Assembly: GCA_015233155.1 (NCBI GenBank)
Contig: JADFYG010000031.1
Coordinates: 1 to 64,000 of the forward strand
DNA from: Candidatus Rifleibacteriota bacterium
GTDB taxonomy: Bacteria; Muiribacteriota; Ozemobacteria; Ozemobacterales; Ozemobacteraceae
Direction of reading: 5' to 3'
DNA: 64,000 bases
Of the stretch, positions 8,309 through 17,197 are shown in pieces (the first letter of the stretch is position 1; each line of letters opens with the position of its first letter). The position numbers and the translations under genes were made by a program. The notes under the pieces are model-generated. The model made no database searches, was not told where the DNA came from, and saw only the letters and a list, made by a program, of their open reading frames with translations.

Positions 8309-8365
8309 GCGGATTACGCAGAGTCATTTAATCTTTGCCCGTAGATCTAAATAACTGGTTTCGCT

Positions 8366-9751
8366 CTACCATGACAAAATGCGGGCTGTTTTTCCACGAC
8401 GGTTTCCGAGTTGGCCGGGACCGGGAGGCGACCACGGAGTTGGTGACGAAGCGACTTTTTCCAGGATGGTCGTAGTTCCGTCACCCGCGTAGGAAATTTC
8501 AGCGACCATTGCCATGGTTCCTGAGGCCTCCAGGACGCGTTCAAAAACCCTTGTCTCCGACTTTGTTTTCACACGTACCAGACATGTTGTACGGCCGGAA
8601 GGAGAATATGCGGGCCACGCCTGATAATAATGCAAAAAGATCGAATAGGAACCGTTGCCGATAGGCGTTTTTTCACTGGGCATGAAGATGTTTTCAGGAC
8701 CAAATCCATCTGATCCATCCGTGTTGTCCTCGCGATCCATGATAAGTGTATTTCCGTATGGGTTTCCGTAATGTACGCGAGTCGGCGAGGCCGTTCCGTC
8801 GCCCGGTTCGACCATGTGTAGATCTATGTCGGCGGTAGTGTTCCAGGTCAGGGTGACCTGTAGAGCGCCGCTTGTAAGTGGCAAAGCAACAACGCCTTCG
8901 GTCGACAGATCCGGAGTTTCGTGGACACGCATTGCAACCTGCGCAAAGGCACCCGGACCACCCGCCGCGACGATGCGCCATGGGCGATCAACGTCAGCGG
9001 AGACTGGATAGAGCCGGACCTGGGAAAGCGGTACCGAAACAGGCGTAAAAACCCGCGCGGGAAGATTCCCGGCTGCTGATATTTCAGCTCCGGTGAAGGA
9101 AAAAGCGACTTTCCCAAAGGTGTCCATAATCTGGAAAACCGGTAATGGAGGAGCTGTCGTTCCGGTTCCTGTGCCGGCCGAAAGACCGATCAGACGGAGA
9201 TCATCGGCAACGTAGCCATGAGGAATGAGGAATGCAGGCCATGCGACTGTCGGTGTAGTTGTACCGGACGCGGCATCCACGGTTGATACGAGTGTCTGGA
9301 TACCCGCCGTAAGCGTTGCCACAACTGCCGATCGTACTGTGTAAAGTTCACTCAGCCTTACAGGAAGAAGCTCGCTGCCATAAACCGACGATGGCTCGAT
9401 GCGGGAAGCCGCCTGAGCGGACGTTGTTGCCGGCATAAGGGTTCCGACGGGAAGATATGCCCCGATGTTCGCGCCAGCGACTGCGGTCGCAATGGAGCCG
9501 GCCTGAACGGCCTGCAAGTCGCTGTTTGAAATGGCATTCAAGGTTCCCACTCCGGGAAGGCCCCGGCCAAAGCGTTCGCCTGAAGCAGGGACTGTGTTTT
9601 CAACTGGAACGAGCGGAAGCGGAGACGCCTTGTCGCTTTTTCCTCCGCTGTCGCCGCAGCCGGCCACGAACGGCAATATGGATAACACGAGCAGAAATAT
9701 GCCCACGGCACTGGCTCCGGAAAAAAGATGACGGGAAGGGAAAGTTGGCAT
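8366..9751 (-). CDS. Lipoprotein with C-terminal YfaP/DUF2135-like domain
   Basis: A 461-residue protein. The N-terminus has a hydrophobic segment ending LPFVAGC, a lipobox followed by a Gly/Ser/Lys linker, so it should be lipid-anchored. The central region (about 60-290) is Ala/Thr/Val rich and unassigned. At about 295-365 the sequence LQVTLTWNTTADIDLHMVEP, then HYGNPYG and a DREDNTDGSDGFGPENI acidic stretch, closely follows the YfaP/DUF2135 pattern found in secreted proteins, where the acidic residues may bind calcium. The start has AGGA eight bases upstream. The last ~25 residues are Pro/Gly rich. Function unknown; possibly an adhesion or envelope component. Confidence 0.72.
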   Translation of the reverse strand: MPTFPSRHLFSGASAVGIFLLVLSILPFVAGCGDSGGKSDKASPLPLVPVENTVPASGERFGRGLPGVGTLNAISNSDLQAVQAGSIATAVAGANIGAYLPVGTLMPATTSAQAASRIEPSSVYGSELLPVRLSELYTVRSAVVATLTAGIQTLVSTVDAASGTTTPTVAWPAFLIPHGYVADDLRLIGLSAGTGTGTTAPPLPVFQIMDTFGKVAFSFTGAEISAAGNLPARVFTPVSVPLSQVRLYPVSADVDRPWRIVAAGGPGAFAQVAMRVHETPDLSTEGVVALPLTSGALQVTLTWNTTADIDLHMVEPGDGTASPTRVHYGNPYGNTLIMDREDNTDGSDGFGPENIFMPSEKTPIGNGSYSIFLHYYQAWPAYSPSGRTTCLVRVKTKSETRVFERVLEASGTMAMVAEISYAGDGTTTILEKVASSPTPWSPPGPGQLGNRRGKTARILSW

Positions 9752-9824
9752 TGTTAATATCCTGTTTTCGGTGAAATAATATATTTATTAACCACAGATG
9801 AACACTAGCGAATGCAGATAATGA

Positions 9825-9938
9825 CCGACAGAGAATTAATCACGGATAGACGCGAATAAACACAGAGCGGAACCGAACAGAGAATTAACCACAGATAAAC
9901 ACAGATAAACACAGATAAAGACCGGACAGAGAATTAAC
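9825..9938. repeat. Three-unit tandem repeat of about 48 bases
   Basis: The phrase ACAGAGAATTAA occurs at about 9828, 9877 and 9926, so the units are 48-49 bases apart, each preceded by CCG(A/G)ACA-like sequence. Between units two and three lies CACAGATAAA repeated in tandem (9889-9920), and the same ACCACAGAT motif occurs at 9791 and near 54254. No gene is seen in this 254-base gap. Confidence 0.65.
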
Positions 9939-10005
9939 AAAAAAGATCTGACAAGATTGGGAACAGATTTGGGAACGCTGACGCTCTCAATAACCATCCC
10001 GATGG

Positions 10006-11238
10006 CTAGCCGGGTTTTCCGAGAGTCAATGTTGATTCTATCTGGGCGAGCAATTTGTCAACGATTTCGTCGGTCGAAATGCCTTCGGCTTCCCCTTCGA
10101 AGTTTAAAATCAAACGATGTCTGAGAGCCGGTTTTGCAACGGCTTTTATTTCGTCGAATGAAACGTGATTCTGTCCGCGTAAGAACGCAAGCGACTTCGC
10201 CGCAAGTGCAACAGCCTGCAACCCGCGCGGAGAACTTCCGTATGCGATATACCGTTTGACCGGCTGCGGCGCTGCCTGGTTTTTCGGATGAGTTGCCGTT
10301 ATAAGCGTTGCAATCGCTTCCCGAAGATGTTTTGCGATTGGTACGTCGCGTACGAGTTTTTGCGCGGCTACTATTTCATCGGTTGTAAGAATCGGAGACA
10401 GCTCCGCGACCTCGTTTCCCGTGGTGCGCTCGAGGATATTTTCGAGCATTTCCTTCGAAGGCGGTTCGAGTAGGATCTTGAAAAGAAAACGGTCCACCTG
10501 GGCTTCCGGAAGCGGGTAAGTGCCCTCCATTTCAATCGGATTCTGCGTGGCCAGGACGAAAAAGGGTCGCGCCAGCTTCATGGTGTCTCCCGCCGCTGTA
10601 ATGGTTCCTTCCGCCATGGCTTCAAGCAAGGCCGACTGTGTTTTCGCGGTGGCGCGGTTGATTTCATCGGCGAGAATCATATTTGCGAACAGGGGACCAG
10701 GCTGAAATACAAATGATTTATGGCCGGCGTCATCCTCCTGGATGAGCCGTGTACCTACGATATCAGCCGGCATAAGATCAGGAGTAAACTGAATTCGCCG
10801 GAAATTCTGCTGCAAAATAGATGCAAGCGTACGAATGAGAAGCGTTTTCCCGAGACCGGGAACGCCTTCCAGCAGAACGTGTCCGCCGGCAAACATCGAT
10901 ACCAGAACATTTTCAACGACCGCGTCGTTACCAACAATAACCTTGGCTATTTCCCGCTTGAGTGCGTCCAGGGAAACGCGCGGCGGATGTTTAGCCGGCG
11001 TGCCAGTTGCTTGTGTATCACGTGTGCGCTGAGGACGAGCGGCAGCGGGCGGAGACGGAGAGACAGATACAGGCGCGGTAACAGGCGCAGTTACAGGTGC
11101 AGTGACAGGCACACTGACTGGAACTGTGGGTGCAGGTGGTATCTCACCGGGCGAACCATTCGGATCGGGTGTGGAGAGAGATGCTCCGATCGGGGTGGGT
11201 GATCCTGAAACTGTGGAGTAGCGATCAGTTTGGGCCAT
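10006..11238 (-). CDS. moxR: MoxR-family AAA+ ATPase
   Basis: A 410-residue protein. After a ~95-residue low-complexity leader with PVSVPVTAPVTAPVT-type repeats comes a complete MoxR ATPase: Walker A GVPGLGKT (about residue 123-130), Walker B ILADEINRA, sensor 1 LATQNPIEMEGTYPLPEAQ, and the arginine-finger DRF motif; the AAA lid is at about 300-400. MoxR proteins are chaperone-like ATPases that work with von Willebrand A proteins, which are found in this window 45 kb away (55351-62475). The start at ATG 11238 has AAGGGAG eight bases upstream. The longer frame to 11430 overlaps the upstream rhomboid gene. The first 14 bases overlap the end of that gene, implying translational coupling. Confidence 0.93.
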   Translation of the reverse strand: MAQTDRYSTVSGSPTPIGASLSTPDPNGSPGEIPPAPTVPVSVPVTAPVTAPVTAPVSVSPSPPAAARPQRTRDTQATGTPAKHPPRVSLDALKREIAKVIVGNDAVVENVLVSMFAGGHVLLEGVPGLGKTLLIRTLASILQQNFRRIQFTPDLMPADIVGTRLIQEDDAGHKSFVFQPGPLFANMILADEINRATAKTQSALLEAMAEGTITAAGDTMKLARPFFVLATQNPIEMEGTYPLPEAQVDRFLFKILLEPPSKEMLENILERTTGNEVAELSPILTTDEIVAAQKLVRDVPIAKHLREAIATLITATHPKNQAAPQPVKRYIAYGSSPRGLQAVALAAKSLAFLRGQNHVSFDEIKAVAKPALRHRLILNFEGEAEGISTDEIVDKLLAQIESTLTLGKPG

Positions 11239-13477
11239 GGTCGAAGTCTCCCTTGAAAGAGATCGAAGAAAAAATGCGTGCGAGCAGGGGATCATAAACA
11301 TTATCACGATTCGTTCTAAGCAGCGTCTGTATGAGTATGTATTTATAATAACCAGGGGGCGTCGGTGGAGATTCCGGGGTGGAAGTCTCATCTTGTGAAT
11401 TATCCGAATCGTAGAAATAAAAGGAGTCACGTTCTACGACAGGCTGGTCTGCAACTTCGAGCCTCCATTGCATACGCCAGCAGGTGAATGAACCGACCGT
11501 AGATGATGCCGGGTCAGACAATGCATTGAACACATGATCTTTATTTTCCATAATTGATTTGGTGCATTTGTCGGCGTGTGCCTTTACAAATGTCGCGGGG
11601 TCATCTGCACATATGCCCATTGTTAAAACAAGATTCTCGCCGAGAGGGCCCTCAATTTCCGCGCTGTGGGCATCTTCAGTTGAAGTTGCAATCCTCCAAC
11701 CCCTGGGGATCTCCAGGTTTAATGGAAGCGGGCCGGCTTTAATACGAACGAAAGCTTTTGGTTCGAGCGGGTAGGGCAGGGGAGTCCGGGGCTGCATGAA
11801 CCCGTATGTGGCTCCGGCAAGGACGGTGCCGACGAAAATCAGGGAGAGAGTGTTTCCAAGAGCTCGAAGAAAAGGCCGTCGCAAAAAAAACCACGCGATA
11901 AAGCCGGCGATTGCGCCGCCTGCGAGTCCACCTATGTGGGCGCTGTTATCAATGCCTTTCTCGACTGAGCCGATTACGAGATTGATGACCAGAATGAATA
12001 CCAGCGTCGAGAACTGGCCGCTTCGGGCAAGCGGCCCGTCAGGATTGCGCTCAAGGAGTTCAAGGATTATGGCGGCGGAGAGCAGTCCGAGGACCGCTCC
12101 GGAGGCTCCGACGGATGGCCCCGGCTGGCACCAGACGGTGGCAATGCCTCCGCATAACCCGGAAAATACGTAAATGGCAAAAAACATCGGCAACCCGACT
12201 ACCGTTTCTATTGGAGGTCCGAAGAATCGTAGAGCGATGAGATTCAATATGAGATGCAGCCACCCGAGATGGATACACATGGCTGTTATTACGCGGAACC
12301 ATTGGCCCTGTTGTACAAGGAAGCCGCTGTTGGCACCGATTGAAAGCAGATCGATAAGATCGTTAGGGTTGGCATAGGCCAGACTCACGACAAAGGTGAC
12401 GAAGAGAAATCCGAGAAGGAATTCTGTCCCGGTCTTGCTCAAGGGAGGTGGTTCCGATTTTGCGACTGTTTGTGTGACATGTTTCTGGTAATCGGCGAGA
12501 AAGCTGTTTCGCAGAGCCGTCAGACGTGGAAGAGTCGTGCGGGCAAATTCATCCTGGTCGGCTGTCAGGCTGGTGAGTCGGCGATGCATCCAGTCAGTCC
12601 AGTGTTGGGGGAGTTCTATGGAACGATCGGCGAGAGCTTTCTCCATGCGTGCGCGACCGGCGATAAAATCTCCCGCGTTGAATGCCGCGACGCCTCCCCA
12701 AAATTCGCGCAGCGCTTCCGGGAGCTGGTCTATGATGATTTTTTTCGATTCCACCAGCTCTTTATATTCGGTATACCAGCCCATGAATGCGAAAAAAAGC
12801 AGGCGCGCTATCTGCAGGTTAGCAAGCATTGCCTCATTGGATTCGCTGAGAGCTTTTTCTTCCAGTTCGAGTTGATAGGGCACTGCTTCTTCGAATCTGC
12901 CGGTTTCGAGCAGGCCACGAACGATATACAGCAGTTCTTCGAAGGAGTAGGCGTCGATGGGTTTGTCCGAAACGAGCAGATCTGACAATAATGCCTCAAA
13001 ACGCCTTTGGTGAAAGTGAATCATGGCCAGAAAAAGGCGGGTCATGCTATCAAACGGTTCGCCCTTGCCGAACAACTCTCTAAGTGCCTGCTCGGCTGCG
13101 GCAGGGTTTTCCGTCACATTTCCGGAAGCACGCGCCAGATACAGCATGTGCAGGTTGATTTCACTCCAGGCGAGAGTGGCTTTCCACCATGAGGGCTTTT
13201 CGAGTTCGTCAAAGCGCTGCTCGGCAAGCAGGCTTTCAATGTGTTTCTGCAGGATGACCGGTACGATGATGATTATGAACATGAACAGGATCGAAACGGT
13301 GATGACCAGTACACCGTTTTCACCCCATCCGACCATCAGAATCATGTAGGAAAGCAGTGTGAACAGTTGAAGCAAATAACCGCGATATGTGCGAAAATCG
13401 CGTTTGGCTAACGTAAGAATCATGTAGCCGATGTTGGCGATGAAAAGATATAGAACCAGACGATAGGATAAATCCAT
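11225..13477 (-). CDS. Rhomboid-family intramembrane serine protease with TPR-like and C-terminal soluble domains
   Basis: A 750-residue membrane protein. Two or three membrane helices (about 5-75) are followed by a helical, TPR-like cytoplasmic region (about 95-330). The rhomboid core spans about 345-560. The catalytic serine is in VGASGAVLGL (about residue 457) and the histidine in NSAHIGGLAGG (about 514), with the upstream helix HLGWLHLILNLIALRFFG. This matches active rhomboids, which cut transmembrane substrates. After the last helix a ~150-residue soluble domain (NLEIPRGWRIATS and following) shows no family I recognise; it resembles small PsbP/DUF-type stress-response domains only vaguely. 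The 3' end overlaps moxR, so the protease and the ATPase are expressed together. Confidence 0.88.
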   Translation of the reverse strand: MDLSYRLVLYLFIANIGYMILTLAKRDFRTYRGYLLQLFTLLSYMILMVGWGENGVLVITVSILFMFIIIIVPVILQKHIESLLAEQRFDELEKPSWWKATLAWSEINLHMLYLARASGNVTENPAAAEQALRELFGKGEPFDSMTRLFLAMIHFHQRRFEALLSDLLVSDKPIDAYSFEELLYIVRGLLETGRFEEAVPYQLELEEKALSESNEAMLANLQIARLLFFAFMGWYTEYKELVESKKIIIDQLPEALREFWGGVAAFNAGDFIAGRARMEKALADRSIELPQHWTDWMHRRLTSLTADQDEFARTTLPRLTALRNSFLADYQKHVTQTVAKSEPPPLSKTGTEFLLGFLFVTFVVSLAYANPNDLIDLLSIGANSGFLVQQGQWFRVITAMCIHLGWLHLILNLIALRFFGPPIETVVGLPMFFAIYVFSGLCGGIATVWCQPGPSVGASGAVLGLLSAAIILELLERNPDGPLARSGQFSTLVFILVINLVIGSVEKGIDNSAHIGGLAGGAIAGFIAWFFLRRPFLRALGNTLSLIFVGTVLAGATYGFMQPRTPLPYPLEPKAFVRIKAGPLPLNLEIPRGWRIATSTEDAHSAEIEGPLGENLVLTMGICADDPATFVKAHADKCTKSIMENKDHVFNALSDPASSTVGSFTCWRMQWRLEVADQPVVERDSFYFYDSDNSQDETSTPESPPTPPGYYKYILIQTLLRTNRDNVYDPLLARIFSSISFKGDFDHGPN

Positions 13478-13633
13478 TTAACACGTTTCCCCATGGGCAA
13501 AAGCGGATTGAATCACTATTTCAACAATGAATAAAGATGAATAAAATCGATAAACCGCCTACAAATTCACCTGCACTTTTTGGAGTCATTTCATACCCTT
13601 CGCACAGTCCCAGCGCGACAATGCTTCTTCCCA

Positions 13634-13863
13634 TTAAATTTTCACCATTGCATCAACGAACTGATCGACGGAGATTCCCGCCTTACGAATTTGAGATCGT
13701 ATAGGCCACGATCGATGGTATCGTGAGCAGGAATCGTCAAAACATAAAATGAACCAGGTTTCACCATGCTTACATGGCTGCCCCTTTGGCGATCGACTAC
13801 CCAGACAAATGACTCAAAGACTCGAATGGCCTGGTGACCCGAACAAACAGGAAGCTTGGGCAT
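13634..13863 (-). pseudogene. hicA: Frameshifted hicA toxin gene
   Basis: The first ~55 codons (MPKLPVCSGHQAIRVFESF, then RQRGSHVSM and TIPAHDTIDRG) match the HicA mRNA-interferase fold, including the catalytic region GSHV. At about 13703-13706 the frame breaks: the annotated frame runs into YDLKFVRRES and stops at 13642, while the shifted frame reads IRSQIRKAGISVDQF VDAM, the expected HicA C-terminus, to a stop at 13634. One base lost, or two gained, explains this. It begins on the last base of hicB (TAATG overlap), the normal hicBA arrangement. Unless the base call is wrong, the toxin is inactive. Confidence 0.75.
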
Positions 13864-14066
13864 TAGACAGCGATGTCCAACTCGGTAACCTCGAACTGGG
13901 GAAGTGCTCGGCCTCGTCTCGTTTCGATGCTTAATTCAATCGCCTCGCGAATGTTTGTCATCACCTCATCGCGATTCTTGCCCTGAGTCATGCATCCAGG
14001 AAGCGCGGGGCATTCGGCCAGGATCATACCGTCTTCACCCTGCTGGATGGTTATTAGAAATTTCAT
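13863..14066 (-). CDS. hicB: HicB-type antitoxin
   Basis: A 67-residue protein with the HicB partial RNase H-like fold: MKFLITIQQGEDGMILAECP, then ALPGCMTQGKNRDEVMTNI and REAIELSIE. HicB proteins bind and block HicA and often repress their own promoter; this short form has no obvious DNA-binding extension. AAGGAG lies six bases before the ATG. The stop overlaps the ATG of the frameshifted hicA by one base. With its toxin broken it is probably an orphan antitoxin. Confidence 0.85.
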   Translation of the reverse strand: MKFLITIQQGEDGMILAECPALPGCMTQGKNRDEVMTNIREAIELSIETRRGRALPQFEVTELDIAV

Positions 14067-14306
14067 TGTTTACTCCTTTTCATTTTCATTTCGCTCCACG
14101 CGCGGGGGAGAGGGATAGGAATAATACATTAATACAGGGTACCGCAAGCGCGCAAGACTGTAAAGATGTAATTAACCTCCTGGTTGGGTTATCAGCTTCA
14201 ATATCACCAAAAGGCCCAAAAGTACAGCGATTTTTCAGGCAATCGCCCTGGCGAAGCCCGGACTCAGTTGTCGTCTTAACTTTTTAGGAATACTATCCCT
14301 AATAGT

Positions 14307-15082
14307 TAAACTAATCAGGAGTTGAATACGGGTGAATGCGATCTTCTGAAAATTCTCAATCAGGGATTGATCCCCTCCTATTACGTTGCAAGTGAATCCA
14401 ATTGTCGAAAAAGTCTGAAAGCATACGTTTCTGACTATCTTATTCAAGAAGTTTTCCAGGAAGGGCTTACCCGAAATATTCAGGCATTTTCACGTTTTTT
14501 TGATGCATTGGCGTATTGTCAGGGGGAGTTGATAAATTTCGCGAATTTCGCCAGTGATTGTGGTGTGGACGCCAAAACCGTGCAGGAATATTTTCACATT
14601 TTGGAAGACACGCTTGTTGGAACCATGGTCTATCCATACAGCAAGCGAAACTCCAGAGAGATCATTACGCATATGCCCAAGTTCTTCCTGTTCGATGTCG
14701 GGGTTGGAGGGCATATTGCCCGAAGGGTAATACGGGAAGAAAAAGGTGAGCAGTTTTGCCGTGCGATGAAACATTTCATTTTCATGGAGTTGCAGGCATA
14801 TAAACAGTATCGGGAAAAAGATTTTTAATTCGATACTGGCGTACGAAGGCAGGTCAGGAAATTGATTTTGTGCTGGGTGACGGCGAGGTCTGTATTGAAG
14901 TGAAAGGTGCAGACCAGGTAAAATCTTCAGATATGAAGGGGATCAGTGCATTTAAGGATGAGCACAAACCAGGCAAAGCCATTATTGTGTGCAATGAACG
15001 AGAACCGCGTCTGTCTGGAGACATAAGGATTGTGCCATGGCGATTATTTCTGGAAGAGTTATGGGGGGATAATATTGTTTAG
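14307..15082 (+). pseudogene. Remnant of an AAA ATPase with DUF4143 domain
   Basis: The frame from about 14307 reads TGECDLLKILNQGLIPSYYV, then LKAYVSDYLIQEVFQEGL and CGVDAKTVQEYFHILEDTL. This is the C-terminal half of the ATPases that pair an AAA domain with DUF4143. The N-terminal half with the P-loop is missing; a stop lies just upstream. A second lesion at about 14825 (in a T run, gat ttt taa) shifts the frame, after which YWRTKAGQEIDFVLGDGEV and IVCNEREPRL continue to the natural end at 15082. Both lesions together make this a dead gene. It lies in a stretch of decayed genes. Confidence 0.8.
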
Positions 15083-15571
15083 CAATTCACGCCGATCTTT
15101 CTGGGAAAAGTGGCTTCCGCGCCGTATCGTTTCACATGGACAAACCCCGGCACGGGTGCATGGCGCGTATTCGCCCGGGCCACGGACGACCGTTTCGGAA
15201 CTGGCGATTCGTCTCCGATCGCGATGACTGTGACCGGTCCCGGCATGACGACTGCCGTCAAGATGGTCGGCACGCTTGACGTCAGCAGTCTAAATACGCT
15301 GAATCTTCAGATAAGGATCACCAATATTCCGCCCGGTTTCGTCGCATCGACCACGGTCCCATGCGGCGCCGCATCGACCAATCTCGTATGGCAGCCGACT
15401 TCATTCGTCTCCTATTCCGGTGGTCTGATACTGGTATGTTCGAGCACGGGGCTGTCGGCGGTGAAATCCTTCACCGGCCTGACATTCAGTGTGCCTCTGC
15501 CTGTAACTGCGGTAATCGAATCTATAAACCGAGACACGGGCAATGTAGTCGGCAAGGCTCAACCCGGTTAG
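15083..15571 (+). pseudogene. 5'-truncated fragment of a secreted Ig-like repeat protein
   Basis: The frame is open directly after the preceding remnant. Its sequence from FLGKVASAPYRFTWTNPGTG to RATDDRFGTGDSSPIAMTV is the end of a bacterial Ig-like repeat of the kind found in large surface proteins. A further ~100 residues (TLDVSSLNTLNLQIRITNIP and following) end at 15571. There is no signal peptide and no ribosome-binding site for the possible GTG at 15110. The junction with the DUF4143 remnant is abrupt, which suggests a deletion that joined two unrelated genes. Whether the piece is still translated is unknown. Confidence 0.6.
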
Positions 15572-15620
15572 TAGACAATATCAGTGGTTCCAGTCAATCA
15601 AATTCAGGAGCTGTATTTTG

Positions 15621-15883
15621 ATTTTATAACACTCCCTACAGTCCCACGGTTCGGGATTCCTCTACACGAGCCTCGTTTGTGCTCCGAGACGGGCCACAAA
15701 GCCTTATAGGCAAAACATCTCTCTATAGACGCTTTTTTTTTCAGGTGCCTGCACGCCGAGCTTTAACTCCTCTAGGAAAGAAAAATACTCATCGAGACTG
15801 CGTAGTCCGGATGACACGTCTTTTTGCGATCCGACCTGGCGCACCGTCGTGTTAGCCCTGGTATCCCATTTTAGTGGCCCGAA
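15621..15883 (-). other. Possible right end of an IS200/IS605 tnpB element (omega-RNA-like)
   Basis: On the minus strand an open frame without a visible start runs from about 15883 to a stop at 15704 (containing SSGLRSLDEYFSFLEELKLG and APEKKSVYREMF). Just downstream the DNA can form small hairpins, and the last part reads GAATCCCGAACCGTGGGACT, then GTAGGGAGTGTTATAA. This resembles the 3' end of RNAs made from tnpB genes (GAATCCC, hairpin, GGGAGTGT). The first 13 bases overlap the 3' end of the EF-hand gene. I do not recognise the peptide with certainty; the call is tentative. It fills the ~300-base gap before the EF-hand gene. Confidence 0.3.
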
Positions 15884-17124
15884 GTGTCCTTGTAGGCTAG
15901 CAGAACATCGGAAACTTCACCGCTGCTGCCATCGGTGCGGGTGAAACCGCCTTTCAGCGCAATAGTATGCTGGCCGGCACTCTCAGCGATACGTTTGAAT
16001 GAAAGGCTGAGTCGTTCTATCCCGGCCTGGGAAAGCCCTGTCAGTTCGCCACTGTCGATACTTCCATTACCGTTAATGTCACGGTAAAGCTTGAGCGCTT
16101 TAAATATGCGATCCTTCGAGTCAATAACTCCATCGTGATTGTCGTCGTATTTTGCCAGCTCGGCAAAACCATTGGCTGCGCCATTCTGGTCACCAAAAAC
16201 CTCGGTTCCGTTATCTATTTTTCCGTTGCCGTTGCGATCGAGCACCAGCAGGGCATCATCCCCTTTGACCCAGCCGACTTTTTCCGGGCGACCATCGGCG
16301 TTCATGTCGAACAAGGCGCCCTTATCGACGGAGGTAAGATCGAGTCCGTTGCCCTTGAGGTCGATCACCAGAGGGTCTATTTTTTTCCCCTGCTGTCGCT
16401 GAGTCTCCAGGCTCTGATTAGTCTGCAGAGTCTGCTGAGACTGACGAGTGGAATCTAATTGGACATTACTGATGTCGAGTCGACTGTCAATGTGCTCGAC
16501 CTGAATATTCATGTTTGCCTGACCTGACTTCGCTGAATCAGCCGGAGGAGTTGTCGGCGCTTCTGTCTGATTACCCCCATCAGCCGCAGGGGGCGCCGCC
16601 GCCTCAGCCTGCGTAGAGGGCTGGGCATCCAGTTTGGCATCCGCGGGCAACGCAGGTTTGGAAGCCTGAAGCGAAACCACGGGAGAGTATTTCCCGCCTG
16701 CTGACATGCTTCCGTTGGCAAGCTCCATCAGATCGTGGAAACGGGCACGAAGTCTTTCGTAATCTTTGCTGTCCGTGGCGATCATGCGGAGCATCAGATC
16801 GAATTTCTGTTCCAGCATACTGCCGCTGCTCTCACTGGAGGTGTCGCTCCTGGTTCCGGTGCTGAGAGTGCTGCCGGAACCACCTGCTTCCGGTATCATG
16901 ACATCGAGCTTGTCGGCTTCAGATGTACTTCTTCTCAGCTTTTCAATTGCGCCGAGAATCTGTGAGAATGGTGAAAGCTGTATGAGATCATTCCCGATGT
17001 CCGAGGCTTTGCCGGAGGTTTCTGATTTCGATGTTTTCAATGCTTCCAGTTCTATGGAAGCTGAATAAGAGGAGATGTTACGTTTGACGATCATTTGGGA
17101 ATACGCGCTGATGTTTACGGCCAT
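15871..17124 (-). CDS. EF-hand/dockerin-like calcium-binding protein
   Basis: A 417-residue protein. It has at least three loops of the calcium-binding type: DRNGNGKIDNGTEVFG, DDNHDGVIDSKDRIF and DINGNGSIDSGELTG, in the C-terminal third, preceded by a degenerate one (DMNADGRPEKVGW). The same arrangement is seen in RTX-type and hemolysin-related secreted proteins, here introduced by KKIDPLVIDLKGNGLDLTS. The N-terminal ~240 residues are Ser/Gln/Ala/Pro rich and probably disordered. There is no N-terminal signal peptide, so export, if any, would need a type I or other non-Sec route. AAGGAGG lies seven bases before the ATG. It is flanked by mobile repeats and stands alone. Confidence 0.8.
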   Translation of the reverse strand: MAVNISAYSQMIVKRNISSYSASIELEALKTSKSETSGKASDIGNDLIQLSPFSQILGAIEKLRRSTSEADKLDVMIPEAGGSGSTLSTGTRSDTSSESSGSMLEQKFDLMLRMIATDSKDYERLRARFHDLMELANGSMSAGGKYSPVVSLQASKPALPADAKLDAQPSTQAEAAAPPAADGGNQTEAPTTPPADSAKSGQANMNIQVEHIDSRLDISNVQLDSTRQSQQTLQTNQSLETQRQQGKKIDPLVIDLKGNGLDLTSVDKGALFDMNADGRPEKVGWVKGDDALLVLDRNGNGKIDNGTEVFGDQNGAANGFAELAKYDDNHDGVIDSKDRIFKALKLYRDINGNGSIDSGELTGLSQAGIERLSLSFKRIAESAGQHTIALKGGFTRTDGSSGEVSDVLLAYKDTSGH

Positions 17125-17197
17125 TGTCGCTCCTCCTTGAGCAATTTTCTTCCATGAAAGAACAGTGACAAAAGGACCTTCCCCGATAATGGTATAC

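Noticed and set aside
9789-9938. Tandem units considered as a CRISPR array
   Set aside because: The repeats are short and degenerate, spacers are not unique, and no cas genes are present.
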